A stretch of DNA of 34,901 nt from Deltaproteobacteria bacterium YD0425bin51 (GTDB taxonomy: Bacteria > Desulfobacterota > Desulfobacteria > Desulfobacterales > YD0425bin51). The notes under the pieces were generated by a model. That model ran no database searches. It saw only the letters and a program-made list of their open reading frames with translations, and was not told where the DNA came from. The position numbers and the translations under genes were made by a program. Location of the stretch: assembly GCA_002753225.1 (NCBI GenBank), contig PDZS01000050.1, forward strand, positions 1 through 34,901. Reading direction: 5' to 3'. Of the stretch, positions 8,748-17,508 are shown piece after piece (the first letter of the stretch is position 1; every line of letters starts with the position of its first letter).

Positions 8748-10178
8748 ATGACAGATTTTCTAGTTGAAATAGGAAAAAATGATATAGCAAAAAAGCTTAT
8801 AAAATCTATGGGGATACCTTTAAGTTTACCTAAGGATTTGAAGCGAGACAAAATGGAGTGGCAGGAACATCCAATATTGGATTTGCCTGTTATTTTTGGA
8901 AGTATCAAAGGAAGCGATTTAACTATTCCTGTTGCTCAAAGTTTTGCTAGAATGGGCGCAAATACTTGGGTATTCCAAAATGAAAAAATTTTTCAAACTT
9001 TTGTAAATCAGGGAAGTCCATGGGGGAGAACTCCCGAAATTTTGGACGATAAAATTATAGCAAAAATAAAACCTCATGCTATAGTTTTTGATGCAACAGA
9101 AATTAATGCATTAGATGATTTATCTTTAGTGCATGAGTTTTTCCACAAATTAATACCAAAGTTAAATAATTGCGGCCGTGCTATAATTTTAGCTAGAAAA
9201 CCTATGGAAATTTATGATCCAATTAAAGCAGGAGCTATTCATGCTTTGGAAGGCTTTATGAGAAGCATGGGAAGAGAAATAGGGAAAAACGGCTCAACAA
9301 CACAGCTTATTTACGTTGACAAAGGTTCAGAAAATAGGCTTGAACCAGTTTTAAGATTCTTCATGTCGTATAGGTCTTCATATATTTCTGGTCAAAGTCT
9401 TCATGTTACATCTAAAGTTATTACAGATAATAGCCCTTCTTTTATAAGACCAATTGATGGGAAAGTTGCTTTGGTTACAGGAGCAGCAAGAGGAATAGGA
9501 GCAGAAATATCGAAGTCTCTCTCCCGTGAAGGAGCAAATGTTATTTGTATGGATTTAGGGGGAGAAGGGGAGCATCTTTCTAAACTTTCAGATGAACTAT
9601 GTGCAACCCCTTTAATTTGTGATATTACAGATAAAAATTCGCATAATATAATACTCGACTTTATTTTAAAAAGATTTGATGGAATAGATATTATTATCCA
9701 CAACGCAGGTATTACAAGAGATAAAACTTTAGCAAAAATGGACAAATCATTATGGGACAAAACCCTTGATGTTAACCTTATTTCCCTTGTCAGAATCAAT
9801 GAGGCTTTAAAACCGCATATAAAAAAAGATGGTAGAATTATTTGCATGTCCTCAGTTACAGGTATTGCTGGAAATATTGGACAAACTAATTATTCAACTT
9901 CAAAAGCAGGTATTATTGGTTATGTTAAAGCTCTATCTTTGGATTTAAGAGAAAAAGGTGTTTCTGTTAATGCTATTGCTCCAGGCTTTATTGAAACCCA
10001 GATGACTGCAAAAATTCCATTTATGACCCGTGAAGCAGCAAGAAGGTTGTGTAATCTCTCTCAGGGGGGGCTTCCATATGATGTGGCAGAACTTGTGACT
10101 TTTCTTTCAAGCCCTGGAGCTTATGGAATAACTGGAGAAGTTATAAGAGTTTGCGGTGGAAGTTTTATTGGTGCTTAA
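8748..10178 (+). CDS. High-molecular-weight FabG-type 3-oxoacyl reductase (FabG4-like)
   Basis: A 476-residue short-chain dehydrogenase with an extra N-terminal domain of about 230 residues (flavodoxin-like in FabG4), against about 250 residues for ordinary FabG. The SDR half begins near 238 with the cofactor motif VALVTGAARGIGAE (240-253). It then shows HNAGITRD (318-325), the catalytic Ser in MSSVTG (S369) and Y382-x3-K386 in NYSTSKAG. A strong AAGGAGG lies upstream of the ATG. FabG4 of Mycobacterium acts on CoA-linked 3-oxoacyl substrates with NADH. Here the enzyme would interconvert (R)-3-hydroxyacyl-CoA and 3-oxoacyl-CoA between the MaoC hydratase and the thiolase. Confidence 0.92.
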   Translation: MTDFLVEIGKNDIAKKLIKSMGIPLSLPKDLKRDKMEWQEHPILDLPVIFGSIKGSDLTIPVAQSFARMGANTWVFQNEKIFQTFVNQGSPWGRTPEILDDKIIAKIKPHAIVFDATEINALDDLSLVHEFFHKLIPKLNNCGRAIILARKPMEIYDPIKAGAIHALEGFMRSMGREIGKNGSTTQLIYVDKGSENRLEPVLRFFMSYRSSYISGQSLHVTSKVITDNSPSFIRPIDGKVALVTGAARGIGAEISKSLSREGANVICMDLGGEGEHLSKLSDELCATPLICDITDKNSHNIILDFILKRFDGIDIIIHNAGITRDKTLAKMDKSLWDKTLDVNLISLVRINEALKPHIKKDGRIICMSSVTGIAGNIGQTNYSTSKAGIIGYVKALSLDLREKGVSVNAIAPGFIETQMTAKIPFMTREAARRLCNLSQGGLPYDVAELVTFLSSPGAYGITGEVIRVCGGSFIGA

Positions 10179-10213
10179 ACTTATTTTAAAACAAAAAAAG
10201 GATTTTAATATAT

Positions 10214-11515
10214 ATGAATAACGTAACAAAAAAATCAAGGGCAGTTATTGTTGGAGGTGTTCGTACTCCTTTTGTCAAATCATTTGGAGTTTTCATGGAA
10301 ATGGATACAATTGCGCTAGGTGCTACTGTTGTAAAAGAGCTTCTAAAAAAATATCCAATTCCTTGGAAAGAGATAAACAGTCTTGTCTGGGGTGGAGTTA
10401 TACTCCCTACAGGAGCTGCTGCAAATATTGGGAGAGAGATTGTTTTTGATTCAGGGATTCCACCAACAGTCGATGCAATTACAATTACAAGAGTCTGCAC
10501 TTCTGGCTTAAACGCAATTACTTTGGCAGCAGCAGCAATTGAGCGGGGAGAAGCTGATGTAATAATTGCTGGAGGTAGTGATTCAACAAGCAATACTGAA
10601 GTTGTAATGCCAAAAAACCTTGTTTATAAGGCAGCACCAGTTGTTATGAGTGCTAAATCGACCATGAAAGATTATTTTCAGCTTTTATGGTCATTAAATT
10701 TACCAGATGATATTATTCCCAAAAGACCAAGTATCCGTGAACGGACAACAGGCGAGCTTATGGGGGAAGCTGCTGAAAAAATGGCAATTAGAAATAATAT
10801 AACCCGAATAGAGCAGGATAAATTTGCCCTGCAGTCGCATAAGCGTGCGGCAAAAGCAATAGAGACTGGAAGATTTGCCAAAGAAGTAATTCCTGTTGAT
10901 ACTCCTAATGGTAATCGTGTATATGTTGATAATATAGTAAGGGGTGATACAACTATAGAAAAACTGTCAAAACTTTCTCCTGCTTTTAGTAAAAACGGCA
11001 CACTTACTGCCGGAAATTCAAGCTCTCTTACAGATGGAGCTTGTGCAGTTCTTGTGATGAATGAAGAAAAGGCAAAGTCTTTAGGATTTACACCACTTGC
11101 TGCATTTAGAAGCTGGTCATATGGTGCTGTTGACCCAAGAGATCAGCTTTTAATCGGTCCTGCTTTTTCCATGCCTGATGCCCTAATTAAAGCAGGAATG
11201 AGCTTAAAAGATATTGATCTTATAGATGTTCATGAAGCTTTTGCAGCTCAAGTTTTATCTGTTATTAAGATGATAGGGGATGATGAATTTGCAAAACAGA
11301 GACTAAATCTTGAAAAAGCATTTGGAATAATTAATCCTGAAGATATAAATGTTCATGGAGGTTCTATTGCTTTAGGCCATCCTTTTGCAGCAACTGGTGC
11401 CAGAATGGCTCTTACTATGGCAAATGAATTTAAAATATCTAATAAAGCAACAGCTCTTCTAGGAATTTGCGGAGCTGGTGGTGTTTCTGCTGCTGCAGTT
11501 TTAGAAGCTGTTTAA
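10214..11515 (+). CDS. Thiolase (acetyl-CoA C-acyltransferase, FadI/FadA2-like)
   Basis: This enzyme cleaves 3-oxoacyl-CoA with CoA, or condenses acyl-CoA in reverse. The length of 433 residues matches FadI/FadA2-type thiolases. The nucleophile C95 lies in ITRVCTSGLNA. HEAFAAQ starts at 340, the His base is H389 in GGSIALGHPFAATGARM, and the second catalytic Cys is C419 in GICGAGG. All four signature blocks are intact. An AAAGGA site precedes the ATG. It is the fourth enzyme-level gene of the operon and 35 bases downstream of the reductase. Confidence 0.95.
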   Translation: MNNVTKKSRAVIVGGVRTPFVKSFGVFMEMDTIALGATVVKELLKKYPIPWKEINSLVWGGVILPTGAAANIGREIVFDSGIPPTVDAITITRVCTSGLNAITLAAAAIERGEADVIIAGGSDSTSNTEVVMPKNLVYKAAPVVMSAKSTMKDYFQLLWSLNLPDDIIPKRPSIRERTTGELMGEAAEKMAIRNNITRIEQDKFALQSHKRAAKAIETGRFAKEVIPVDTPNGNRVYVDNIVRGDTTIEKLSKLSPAFSKNGTLTAGNSSSLTDGACAVLVMNEEKAKSLGFTPLAAFRSWSYGAVDPRDQLLIGPAFSMPDALIKAGMSLKDIDLIDVHEAFAAQVLSVIKMIGDDEFAKQRLNLEKAFGIINPEDINVHGGSIALGHPFAATGARMALTMANEFKISNKATALLGICGAGGVSAAAVLEAV

Positions 11516-11535
11516 TAACAAAATGAGGGAATCAT

Positions 11536-13284
11536 ATGGAAAGTAAAGCTTTAAAAGAATCATGGGTTAGACGTGTAAAAGAGCATCCTCAAAAGACTTT
11601 TATAATTTCTCATTTTGATTTTTTAGGAAGAAAAAATGCAGACAATCTTTATAAAGTTTGCTGGTATGAGGCAGACCAGATTATCAGAAATTTTGTAAAA
11701 GGACTATCTGTATTAGGTTTTAAGCCTTTTGATTCCCTTGCTATATTTTCTGAGAATCGTCCAAGATGGATTTTTTCCTGCTTAGGAGCAATGCTTTCTC
11801 GAGGAGTCTTTGTTCCTATTTATCCTACAAGCAAAAAAATAGATGTGGAATGGATTTTATCTAATTCTTCTGCAAAATTTGTAGTCTGCGGAAGTATGCA
11901 GCATGCTGAAATTGTCATTGAATTAAAAAGCACCCTAGTCAATTTAAATAAAATTATTTTAATGGAGCCTATTACGGAAAAACATGAAGATATAATAGGA
12001 TTTGATGAACTTATTGAAATTGGCCAAAAAAGCGGTATTTCTGATTTGGAAATAGATGAAAAGATTGACGAGATACAAGAAGAAGACTTGGCAACAATTA
12101 TTTATACTTCTGGAACAACAGGAAAACCAAAAGGTGTAGAATTAACATATAAAAATTTTCTGGCACAAACGCCTCTTGAAAAGGATTTCGATTTTTCTGA
12201 AAATGAACTGTTTTTTGCGCATCTGCCACTTTGTCATTCTTTTGGTCTTTCCATAGACTTGCTTTTAGCAGTTAACATTGGAGCAACACTATTTGTTGCA
12301 GACAGCCTTGAAACTAATTATATACGAAAAAATCTTAAACTCTGCCGTCCTACATTTATGGCTTCAGTGCCACGTTTATGGGAAAAAATATATATTACCA
12401 TAAAAGAACGAGTTAATTCTCAAAATTTTATTAAAAAGTTCATTATAAAAGTATTAAAATATGCCGCAAAGGGTATGGTAATGAATTTAGTTAAATCGCA
12501 GGTAGGTTTAGATAGGCTTAAATATAGCGCTACTGGAGGAGGTCCAATTGATCCAAAACTGATTGAATATTTTGGAGAACTTGGAATAACTCTTTATCAA
12601 GGTTATGGATTAACTGAAACAGCTCCAATAATTGCTGCAAATACTCCTAAGTTTAATAAAACAGGAACTGTAGGCAAGCCTTTGCCAAATGTAGAGCTTA
12701 AAATAGCTAAAGATGGGGAGCTCCTAGTTAAAGCTCCTCAGATTATGCGGGGATATCATAAAAATCCAGGAGCAACTTCTGAAGTAATTGATAAAGAAGG
12801 GTGGTTTTCAACCGGAGATATTGCAGAAATTGACAAAGATGGTTTTGTTAAAATTACTGACCGCAAAAAAGAGCTTATTATAACGTCTGCTGGAAAAAAT
12901 ATTGCACCTCAGCCAATAGAAAATGAGTTTAACACAGACCCTTATATTGAAATAGCATGTGTTATTGGAGATAGACGCAATTTTATTTCAGCGATAATTG
13001 TTCCTGAATTTGATAATGTAAGAAACTGGCTTAAAAACAATACATCTGAATGGATAGAGGATAATGAAAAATTAATAAATCATCCTAAAGTAGTTGAACT
13101 GTTTAATGAGCGGGTAGCAATTGCTAATAAAAATCTTGCAAAATATGAACAGATAAAAAAGTTTTCAGTTGTTTCAAACCCTTTTTCAGTTGAAAATGGA
13201 GAATTAACGCCTTCACTAAAGAAAAAAAGGCGTGTAATACATGAAAAATATAAGGATATAATTAATTCGATGTATAATAACTAA
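11536..13284 (+). CDS. AMP-forming long-chain acyl-CoA ligase (FadD-like)
   Basis: Activates fatty acids to acyl-CoA with ATP. The length of 582 residues fits FadD/FAA-type ligases. The AMP-binding motif IIYTSGTTGKPKG lies at 188-200, QGYGLTETAP at 355-364, and EGWFSTGDIAEID at 421-433. DRKKELIITSAGKNIAP (442-458) carries the hinge and catalytic Lys region. A GAGGGA ribosome site lies about 8 bases upstream of the ATG. As the last gene of the TetR-controlled operon it supplies the acyl-CoA for the upstream enzymes. The operon ends 7 bases before the end of the convergent bpt-like gene, with no visible terminator hairpin between them. Confidence 0.94.
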   Translation: MESKALKESWVRRVKEHPQKTFIISHFDFLGRKNADNLYKVCWYEADQIIRNFVKGLSVLGFKPFDSLAIFSENRPRWIFSCLGAMLSRGVFVPIYPTSKKIDVEWILSNSSAKFVVCGSMQHAEIVIELKSTLVNLNKIILMEPITEKHEDIIGFDELIEIGQKSGISDLEIDEKIDEIQEEDLATIIYTSGTTGKPKGVELTYKNFLAQTPLEKDFDFSENELFFAHLPLCHSFGLSIDLLLAVNIGATLFVADSLETNYIRKNLKLCRPTFMASVPRLWEKIYITIKERVNSQNFIKKFIIKVLKYAAKGMVMNLVKSQVGLDRLKYSATGGGPIDPKLIEYFGELGITLYQGYGLTETAPIIAANTPKFNKTGTVGKPLPNVELKIAKDGELLVKAPQIMRGYHKNPGATSEVIDKEGWFSTGDIAEIDKDGFVKITDRKKELIITSAGKNIAPQPIENEFNTDPYIEIACVIGDRRNFISAIIVPEFDNVRNWLKNNTSEWIEDNEKLINHPKVVELFNERVAIANKNLAKYEQIKKFSVVSNPFSVENGELTPSLKKKRRVIHEKYKDIINSMYNN

Positions 13285-13291
13285 ATAATTG

Positions 13292-13960
13292 TTACTGCCA
13301 TACATCATTTATAAGCAATTGATGAGGCTTATATAGATTTTTATAAGACATTTTCTGGTTATCATGAATCCAAAATCCAAGTTGGAGCCAGCTTTTATTC
13401 AATTTTTTTGCAAGTTCTATCTCTTTTAAAACAGAAAAAACTCCAAGACTCCTTTTTGAGTAATCCGGGTCAAAAATAAAATAGACACTGCTTACTGAAT
13501 CTGGAAGTATATCAATCCAGCCTGTTCCAACAAGTTTTTCGTCTACATAATATCTCATCATTTGAGTTATAATTGGTGATTTAATCAAAAATTCTATATA
13601 AACTGATTTATCTTTTTCAGAAGAATGTCTATAATTACAATATTTTTTATACAGCTCAAATGCTTCTTCATCAAACTTAACATTTTCACAGACAATTTTG
13701 ATGTTTTGATTTTTTTTAAAAACTCTCTTTTGAGAATTTGATGGAGAAAAGTTTTGTGTACTAACTCTAATTGGCATGCAACCATTACAATCTGGACAAA
13801 TATTTTTATAAAAAATTATTCCACTTCGCCTATAGCCTTTGTTTATAAGCATTTCATAAATTGCTGGATTTAATTTAGGAACAGTAAAAAAAATATTTAT
13901 CTGCGTTTTTGTGTTAAAATATGAACATTGATTTTGAGATATATATTGTTTGATTTCCAT
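13292..13960 (-). CDS. bpt: Ate/Bpt-type aminoacyl-tRNA-protein transferase
   Basis: A 222-residue member of the arginyl/leucyl-tRNA-protein transferase family, which adds Leu (Bpt) or Arg to N-terminal acidic residues and marks the protein for ClpAP-type degradation. The N-terminal cysteine block NICPDCNGCMPIRV (C55, C58, C61) matches the family's C-P-x-C-x2-C motif before R-V. The following FSPSNSQKRV segment and the GTGWIDILPDSVSSVYFIFD block are also typical, as is the C-terminal YKNLYKPH. It is slightly shorter than the usual 235-250 residues. It is divergent from hydF with only 31 bases between the two starts. Leucyl versus arginyl specificity is not resolvable by eye. Confidence 0.88.
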   Translation of the reverse strand: MEIKQYISQNQCSYFNTKTQINIFFTVPKLNPAIYEMLINKGYRRSGIIFYKNICPDCNGCMPIRVSTQNFSPSNSQKRVFKKNQNIKIVCENVKFDEEAFELYKKYCNYRHSSEKDKSVYIEFLIKSPIITQMMRYYVDEKLVGTGWIDILPDSVSSVYFIFDPDYSKRSLGVFSVLKEIELAKKLNKSWLQLGFWIHDNQKMSYKNLYKPHQLLINDVWQ

Positions 13961-13977
13961 AAATTATACAATTATAC

Positions 13978-13983
13978 GGAGGG
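13978..13983 (+). promoter_or_regulatory. Ribosome binding site deciding the hydF start
   Basis: GGAGGG lies 8 bases before the ATG at 13992. The upstream in-frame ATG at 13950 has no such site and would place the hydF start inside the divergent bpt-like gene, so 13992 is preferred. Confidence 0.8.
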
Positions 13984-13991
13984 AATTAGAT

Positions 13992-15215
13992 ATGTCAAAA
14001 GGAAAAGAGAGGAAACCGCATTTAGGGATTTTTGGAAGACGAAATAATGGCAAAAGCTCTCTTATAAACATCTTATCAGGTCAAGATGTTGCCATTGTAT
14101 CTGAAATAGCAGGTACAACAACTGATCCTGTTAAAAAGTCAATAGAGATTCATGGACTTGGTCCTGTTATTATGGTTGATACTGCTGGGATTGATGATGT
14201 GGGAGAACTCGGGAAAAAGCGGATTGAAAAAACTATGGGTGTTATGAAAATAATTGATCTGGCAATACTTGTAATTATTCAAAATAGTTTTGAAGATTAT
14301 GAAAAATATTTAATAGAGCAGTTTAATGAATTTGCAGTTCCATTTATTATTGTTCATAACAAATCAGATATTGAGATGCTTAAAAAAACATTAAAAGAAG
14401 AGATCGAAACAGAATATAAAACACAAATTATTAATTTTAATGCAATAAATCCTATAAATATCGAAGAAATAATTACAGCAATAAAAAAATATATGCCAGA
14501 AACTGCTTACAAATCAAAATCTCTTGTTGGTGATCTTGTTTCTTATGGAGATATTGTTCTTCTTATAGTTCCAATTGATATTGAAGCTCCTGAAGGTAGG
14601 CTGATTTTACCTCAAATACAAACAATAAGGGATATTTTAGATAATGACTGCATAGCTATTGTTTTAAAGGAAAGAGAAGTTGACAGTTTTTTAAGAAAAA
14701 CTAATATAAAGCCAAAACTAGCTATTACTGATAGTCAAATATTTTTAAAAGCTGATGCTTCCATTCCAAAAGATATCCCTTTAACAGGATTTAGTGTTCT
14801 TCTTGCCCATTATAAAGGTGATTTTGAAAATTATCTCGCGGGGACTCCTCAGATTTCAAATCTTAAAAATGGAGACAAGATTTTAATGCTGGAATCATGT
14901 ACACATCATGTTAGCTGTGATGATATTGGAAGGGTAAAAATACCAAGGTGGATAACAAATTTTACAGGTAAAAACATAGAGTATGAATTTGTTTCAGGTC
15001 TCTCAAATCTTCCTAAAGATATACATGAATATGCTATGGTAATTCAATGCGGAGGATGTATGATAACTAGAAAACAGATCATAAACAGGTTAAAACCAGC
15101 AATTGATGCCAAAATACCAGTTTCTAACTATGGTATGGCAATTGCTTACGTACATGGGATTTATAATAGGGCAGTTGCTCCTTTTACTAAAACTGAAAAA
15201 GTGGATTATTTATAA
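13992..15215 (+). CDS. hydF: [FeFe]-hydrogenase maturation GTPase HydF
   Basis: The scaffold GTPase on which the 2Fe subcluster of the [FeFe]-hydrogenase H-cluster is assembled. With the RBS-supported start the protein has 407 residues, normal for HydF. The GTPase motifs are G1 FGRRNNGKSS (14-23), G2-like GTTTDP (41-46), G3 DTAG (63-66) and G4 NKSD (123-126). The C-terminal domain holds the iron-sulfur ligands: C303-x-H305 in ESCTHHVSCDDIGRVKIP, then C353 and C356 in IQCGGCM. It is followed after 2 bases by the HydE-containing gene, which supports the functional call. HydG and the hydrogenase itself are not in the window. Confidence 0.96.
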   Translation: MSKGKERKPHLGIFGRRNNGKSSLINILSGQDVAIVSEIAGTTTDPVKKSIEIHGLGPVIMVDTAGIDDVGELGKKRIEKTMGVMKIIDLAILVIIQNSFEDYEKYLIEQFNEFAVPFIIVHNKSDIEMLKKTLKEEIETEYKTQIINFNAINPINIEEIITAIKKYMPETAYKSKSLVGDLVSYGDIVLLIVPIDIEAPEGRLILPQIQTIRDILDNDCIAIVLKEREVDSFLRKTNIKPKLAITDSQIFLKADASIPKDIPLTGFSVLLAHYKGDFENYLAGTPQISNLKNGDKILMLESCTHHVSCDDIGRVKIPRWITNFTGKNIEYEFVSGLSNLPKDIHEYAMVIQCGGCMITRKQIINRLKPAIDAKIPVSNYGMAIAYVHGIYNRAVAPFTKTEKVDYL

Positions 15216-15217
15216 AT

Positions 15218-16834
15218 ATGAACAAAACAGAGATAATAGACATTCTTTCTATTACTAATAAAGATGATTTAGATAAACTTGGCAAAAAAGCATATGAAGT
15301 AAAAACAAAATATGTTGGAAATAAGTTATATTTGAGAGGACTAATAGAGTTTTCTAATATTTGTGATAAAAACTGCCTCTATTGTGGTATTAGATCAGGA
15401 AATAGAAATATCAAAAGGTACGTTTTAACAGATGAAGAGATTCTTTCTTCAGCAGATTTTGCATATAAAAATGGTTATGGGTCAATTGTTATGCAGTCTG
15501 GAGAATCAAAGAATCCCGAATTTATAAATAGGGTCACTTCAATAATTACAAAAATCAAAAAGATTTCTGATGGTAATTTAGGAATAACACTTTCATGCGG
15601 AGAACAGACAGAAGATACATACAAAAAATGGTTTGATGCAGGAGCTCATAGATATTTACTTCGCATTGAAACTTCAAATAAAGAACTATACAAAAAAATT
15701 CATCCCAAAAACAAAAAGCACAGTTTTGAGGAACGAAGTTTTGCTCTTTCCTTAATAAAGAAAACAGGTTATAAGACAGGGACAGGCGTAATGATTGGGC
15801 TACCATTTCAAACCATAGAAGATTTAGCACAAGATTTAATTTTCATGAAAGAGCTTGATATTGATATGGTAGGAATGGGTCCATACATTGAACATGAAGA
15901 TACTCCTCTTTATACTTATAAAGAGAGGCTGTTAACCAAAAAAGAGAGATTGTATTTGTCTTTAAAAATGATTGCAGTACTGAGGCTTATGATGAAAGAT
16001 ATAAACATAGCATCATCTACTGCTCTTCAATCTATAGACCCTTTAGGCAGAGAGATGGGACTTATGTTTGGCGCAAATATTATAATGCCAAATATTACTC
16101 CCTTAGATTATAGGAAATCTTATCAATTATATCAAGGTAAACCGGGAATGGATGAAACAGGGGATAAATTTGTCAAAAACCTGGAAGAAAGAATAAAAAA
16201 TCTTGGAGATACAATCGGTTATAATACATGGGGTGATGCTGTTAAAAATAAAATCATACTAGCTTCAAAGTCACCAAGAAGAAATGATCTTTTAAAACAG
16301 GCTGGCTTATCATTTAAAGTTATTCCAAGCAACATTGACGAGGATAATATAGATATATCATCACCTGATGAATATGTTAAGGTTTTAGCAATAGCAAAAG
16401 CAGAAGAAATAGCAAAAATATATCCAGATAGTTGGATAATTGGAGCAGACACAATTGTTGTAATTGATAATATGATTTTAGGTAAACCAAAATCAATTGA
16501 TGAAGCCCGGGAAATGTTGAACAGGTTAAGTGGAAAAACTCATTATGTTTTCACAGGGTATGCCATATATTGCATGTCAAGGGAAAAACTTTTTTCAGGA
16601 GTTGTAAAAAGCGATGTACTATTTAAAGCTCTTTCTGATTTGGAGATTGAATGGTATATAAAAACAGAAGAACCTTTTGATAAAGCTGGAGGATATGCAG
16701 TACAAGGTCTTGGCGCTTTTTTTATAAAGAGTATAAATGGTTCATATACAAATGTGGTTGGGCTTCCAGTTTGTGAAGTTATTGATTGTCTCTTAAAAGA
16801 AAATATTATAACTTTAGATGATTTAAAATGTTAA
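15218..16834 (+). CDS. hydE: HydE-Maf fusion: radical-SAM H-cluster maturase joined to Maf nucleotide pyrophosphatase
   Basis: One uninterrupted 538-residue frame with two full-length domains. Residues 1 to about 343 are HydE: the radical-SAM cysteines C49, C53 and C56 (CDKNCLYCGIR), MQSGES (92-97) and METHOD-typical blocks VMIGLPFQT (191-199) and MGPYIEHEDTPL (220-231). Residues about 345-538 are Maf/YhdE: ILASKSPRRNDLLKQAG (347-363), GADTIVVID with D411, LGKP (421-424), LSGKTHYVFTGYA (437-449) and the tail KAGGYAVQGLGA, then GSYTNVVGLP. No linker separates them. HydE acts in synthesis of the dithiolate bridge; Maf proteins hydrolyse non-canonical or modified NTPs. The HydE part is supported by adjacent hydF. 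The 3' end overlaps the YggS-like gene by 7 bases. I do not know whether this fusion is already described. Confidence 0.93.
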   Translation: MNKTEIIDILSITNKDDLDKLGKKAYEVKTKYVGNKLYLRGLIEFSNICDKNCLYCGIRSGNRNIKRYVLTDEEILSSADFAYKNGYGSIVMQSGESKNPEFINRVTSIITKIKKISDGNLGITLSCGEQTEDTYKKWFDAGAHRYLLRIETSNKELYKKIHPKNKKHSFEERSFALSLIKKTGYKTGTGVMIGLPFQTIEDLAQDLIFMKELDIDMVGMGPYIEHEDTPLYTYKERLLTKKERLYLSLKMIAVLRLMMKDINIASSTALQSIDPLGREMGLMFGANIIMPNITPLDYRKSYQLYQGKPGMDETGDKFVKNLEERIKNLGDTIGYNTWGDAVKNKIILASKSPRRNDLLKQAGLSFKVIPSNIDEDNIDISSPDEYVKVLAIAKAEEIAKIYPDSWIIGADTIVVIDNMILGKPKSIDEAREMLNRLSGKTHYVFTGYAIYCMSREKLFSGVVKSDVLFKALSDLEIEWYIKTEEPFDKAGGYAVQGLGAFFIKSINGSYTNVVGLPVCEVIDCLLKENIITLDDLKC

Positions 16835-17508
16835 AAGAACAAATTGATAGTATAAAAGCAGCTATAAAAGCTAAAGCTCTTTCATGCGGAAGAAATCCAG
16901 AGGAAATAAAGCTTATTGCTGTTACTAAAAGAGTGGATGTAGATAGAATTTCCGAAGCGATATATTCAGGGATAACAATAATTGGAGAAAGTTATATCCA
17001 AGAAGCTACGCCAAAAATTCAAGCTCTTTCAGGTATGAAAGCATCATGGCACTTTATAGGGCATCTCCAAAGCAATAAGGCAAAATATGCTGTAAAGCTT
17101 TTTGATTTAATTCATTCAGTTGATAGTTTTAAACTGGCTCAAAGCATAAATAATGCGGCAAAAAAAATAAGTAAAGTCCAGAATATTTTAATACAGATAA
17201 ACATAGGAATGGAAGACTCAAAATCAGGTATTTATGAAGAAGATGCTATTTCACTTGTAAAAGAAGTTTCTGTACTGCCAAATATTTCAGTCAAAGGACT
17301 GATGGCAATTCCACCTTATTTTGATGAGCCTAAAGATGTTATACCTTATTTCATAAAACTAAGTGATCTTTTTAAAAAAGTAAAAGAAATCCCAAATATT
17401 TTAATGACTGAGCTTTCTATGGGAATGAGCCATGATTTTGAAATAGCAATTGAATATGGAGCAACTATGGTAAGAGTAGGAACAGCTATTTTTGGAGAAA
17501 GAGCTTGA
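16828..17508 (+). CDS. YggS/PLPBP-family pyridoxal-phosphate homeostasis protein
   Basis: A 226-residue PLP-binding alanine-racemase-fold protein of the YggS/PROSC family, which buffers PLP and affects amino-acid metabolism but has no clear enzymatic activity. The PLP lysine is K34 in LIAVTKRV. The GESYIQEA block, WHFIGHLQSNKAKYA, LIQINIG, SVKGLMAIPPY, LSMGMSHDFEIAIEYGATMVR and the final VRVGTAIFGER are all family hallmarks. Its ATG lies inside the end of the HydE-Maf frame, and its TGA overlaps the TTG of queH, so the set is translationally coupled. Confidence 0.95.
   Translation: MLKEQIDSIKAAIKAKALSCGRNPEEIKLIAVTKRVDVDRISEAIYSGITIIGESYIQEATPKIQALSGMKASWHFIGHLQSNKAKYAVKLFDLIHSVDSFKLAQSINNAAKKISKVQNILIQINIGMEDSKSGIYEEDAISLVKEVSVLPNISVKGLMAIPPYFDEPKDVIPYFIKLSDLFKKVKEIPNILMTELSMGMSHDFEIAIEYGATMVRVGTAIFGERA

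Noticed and set aside
9401..9847. 148-codon minus-strand frame opposite the FabG-type gene
   Set aside because: Lies over the conserved SDR core of the opposite strand and has no recognisable domain.
13285..13291. Terminator between the acyl-CoA ligase and the bpt-like gene
   Set aside because: Only 7 bases lie between the gene ends and no stem followed by a T-run is visible on either strand.
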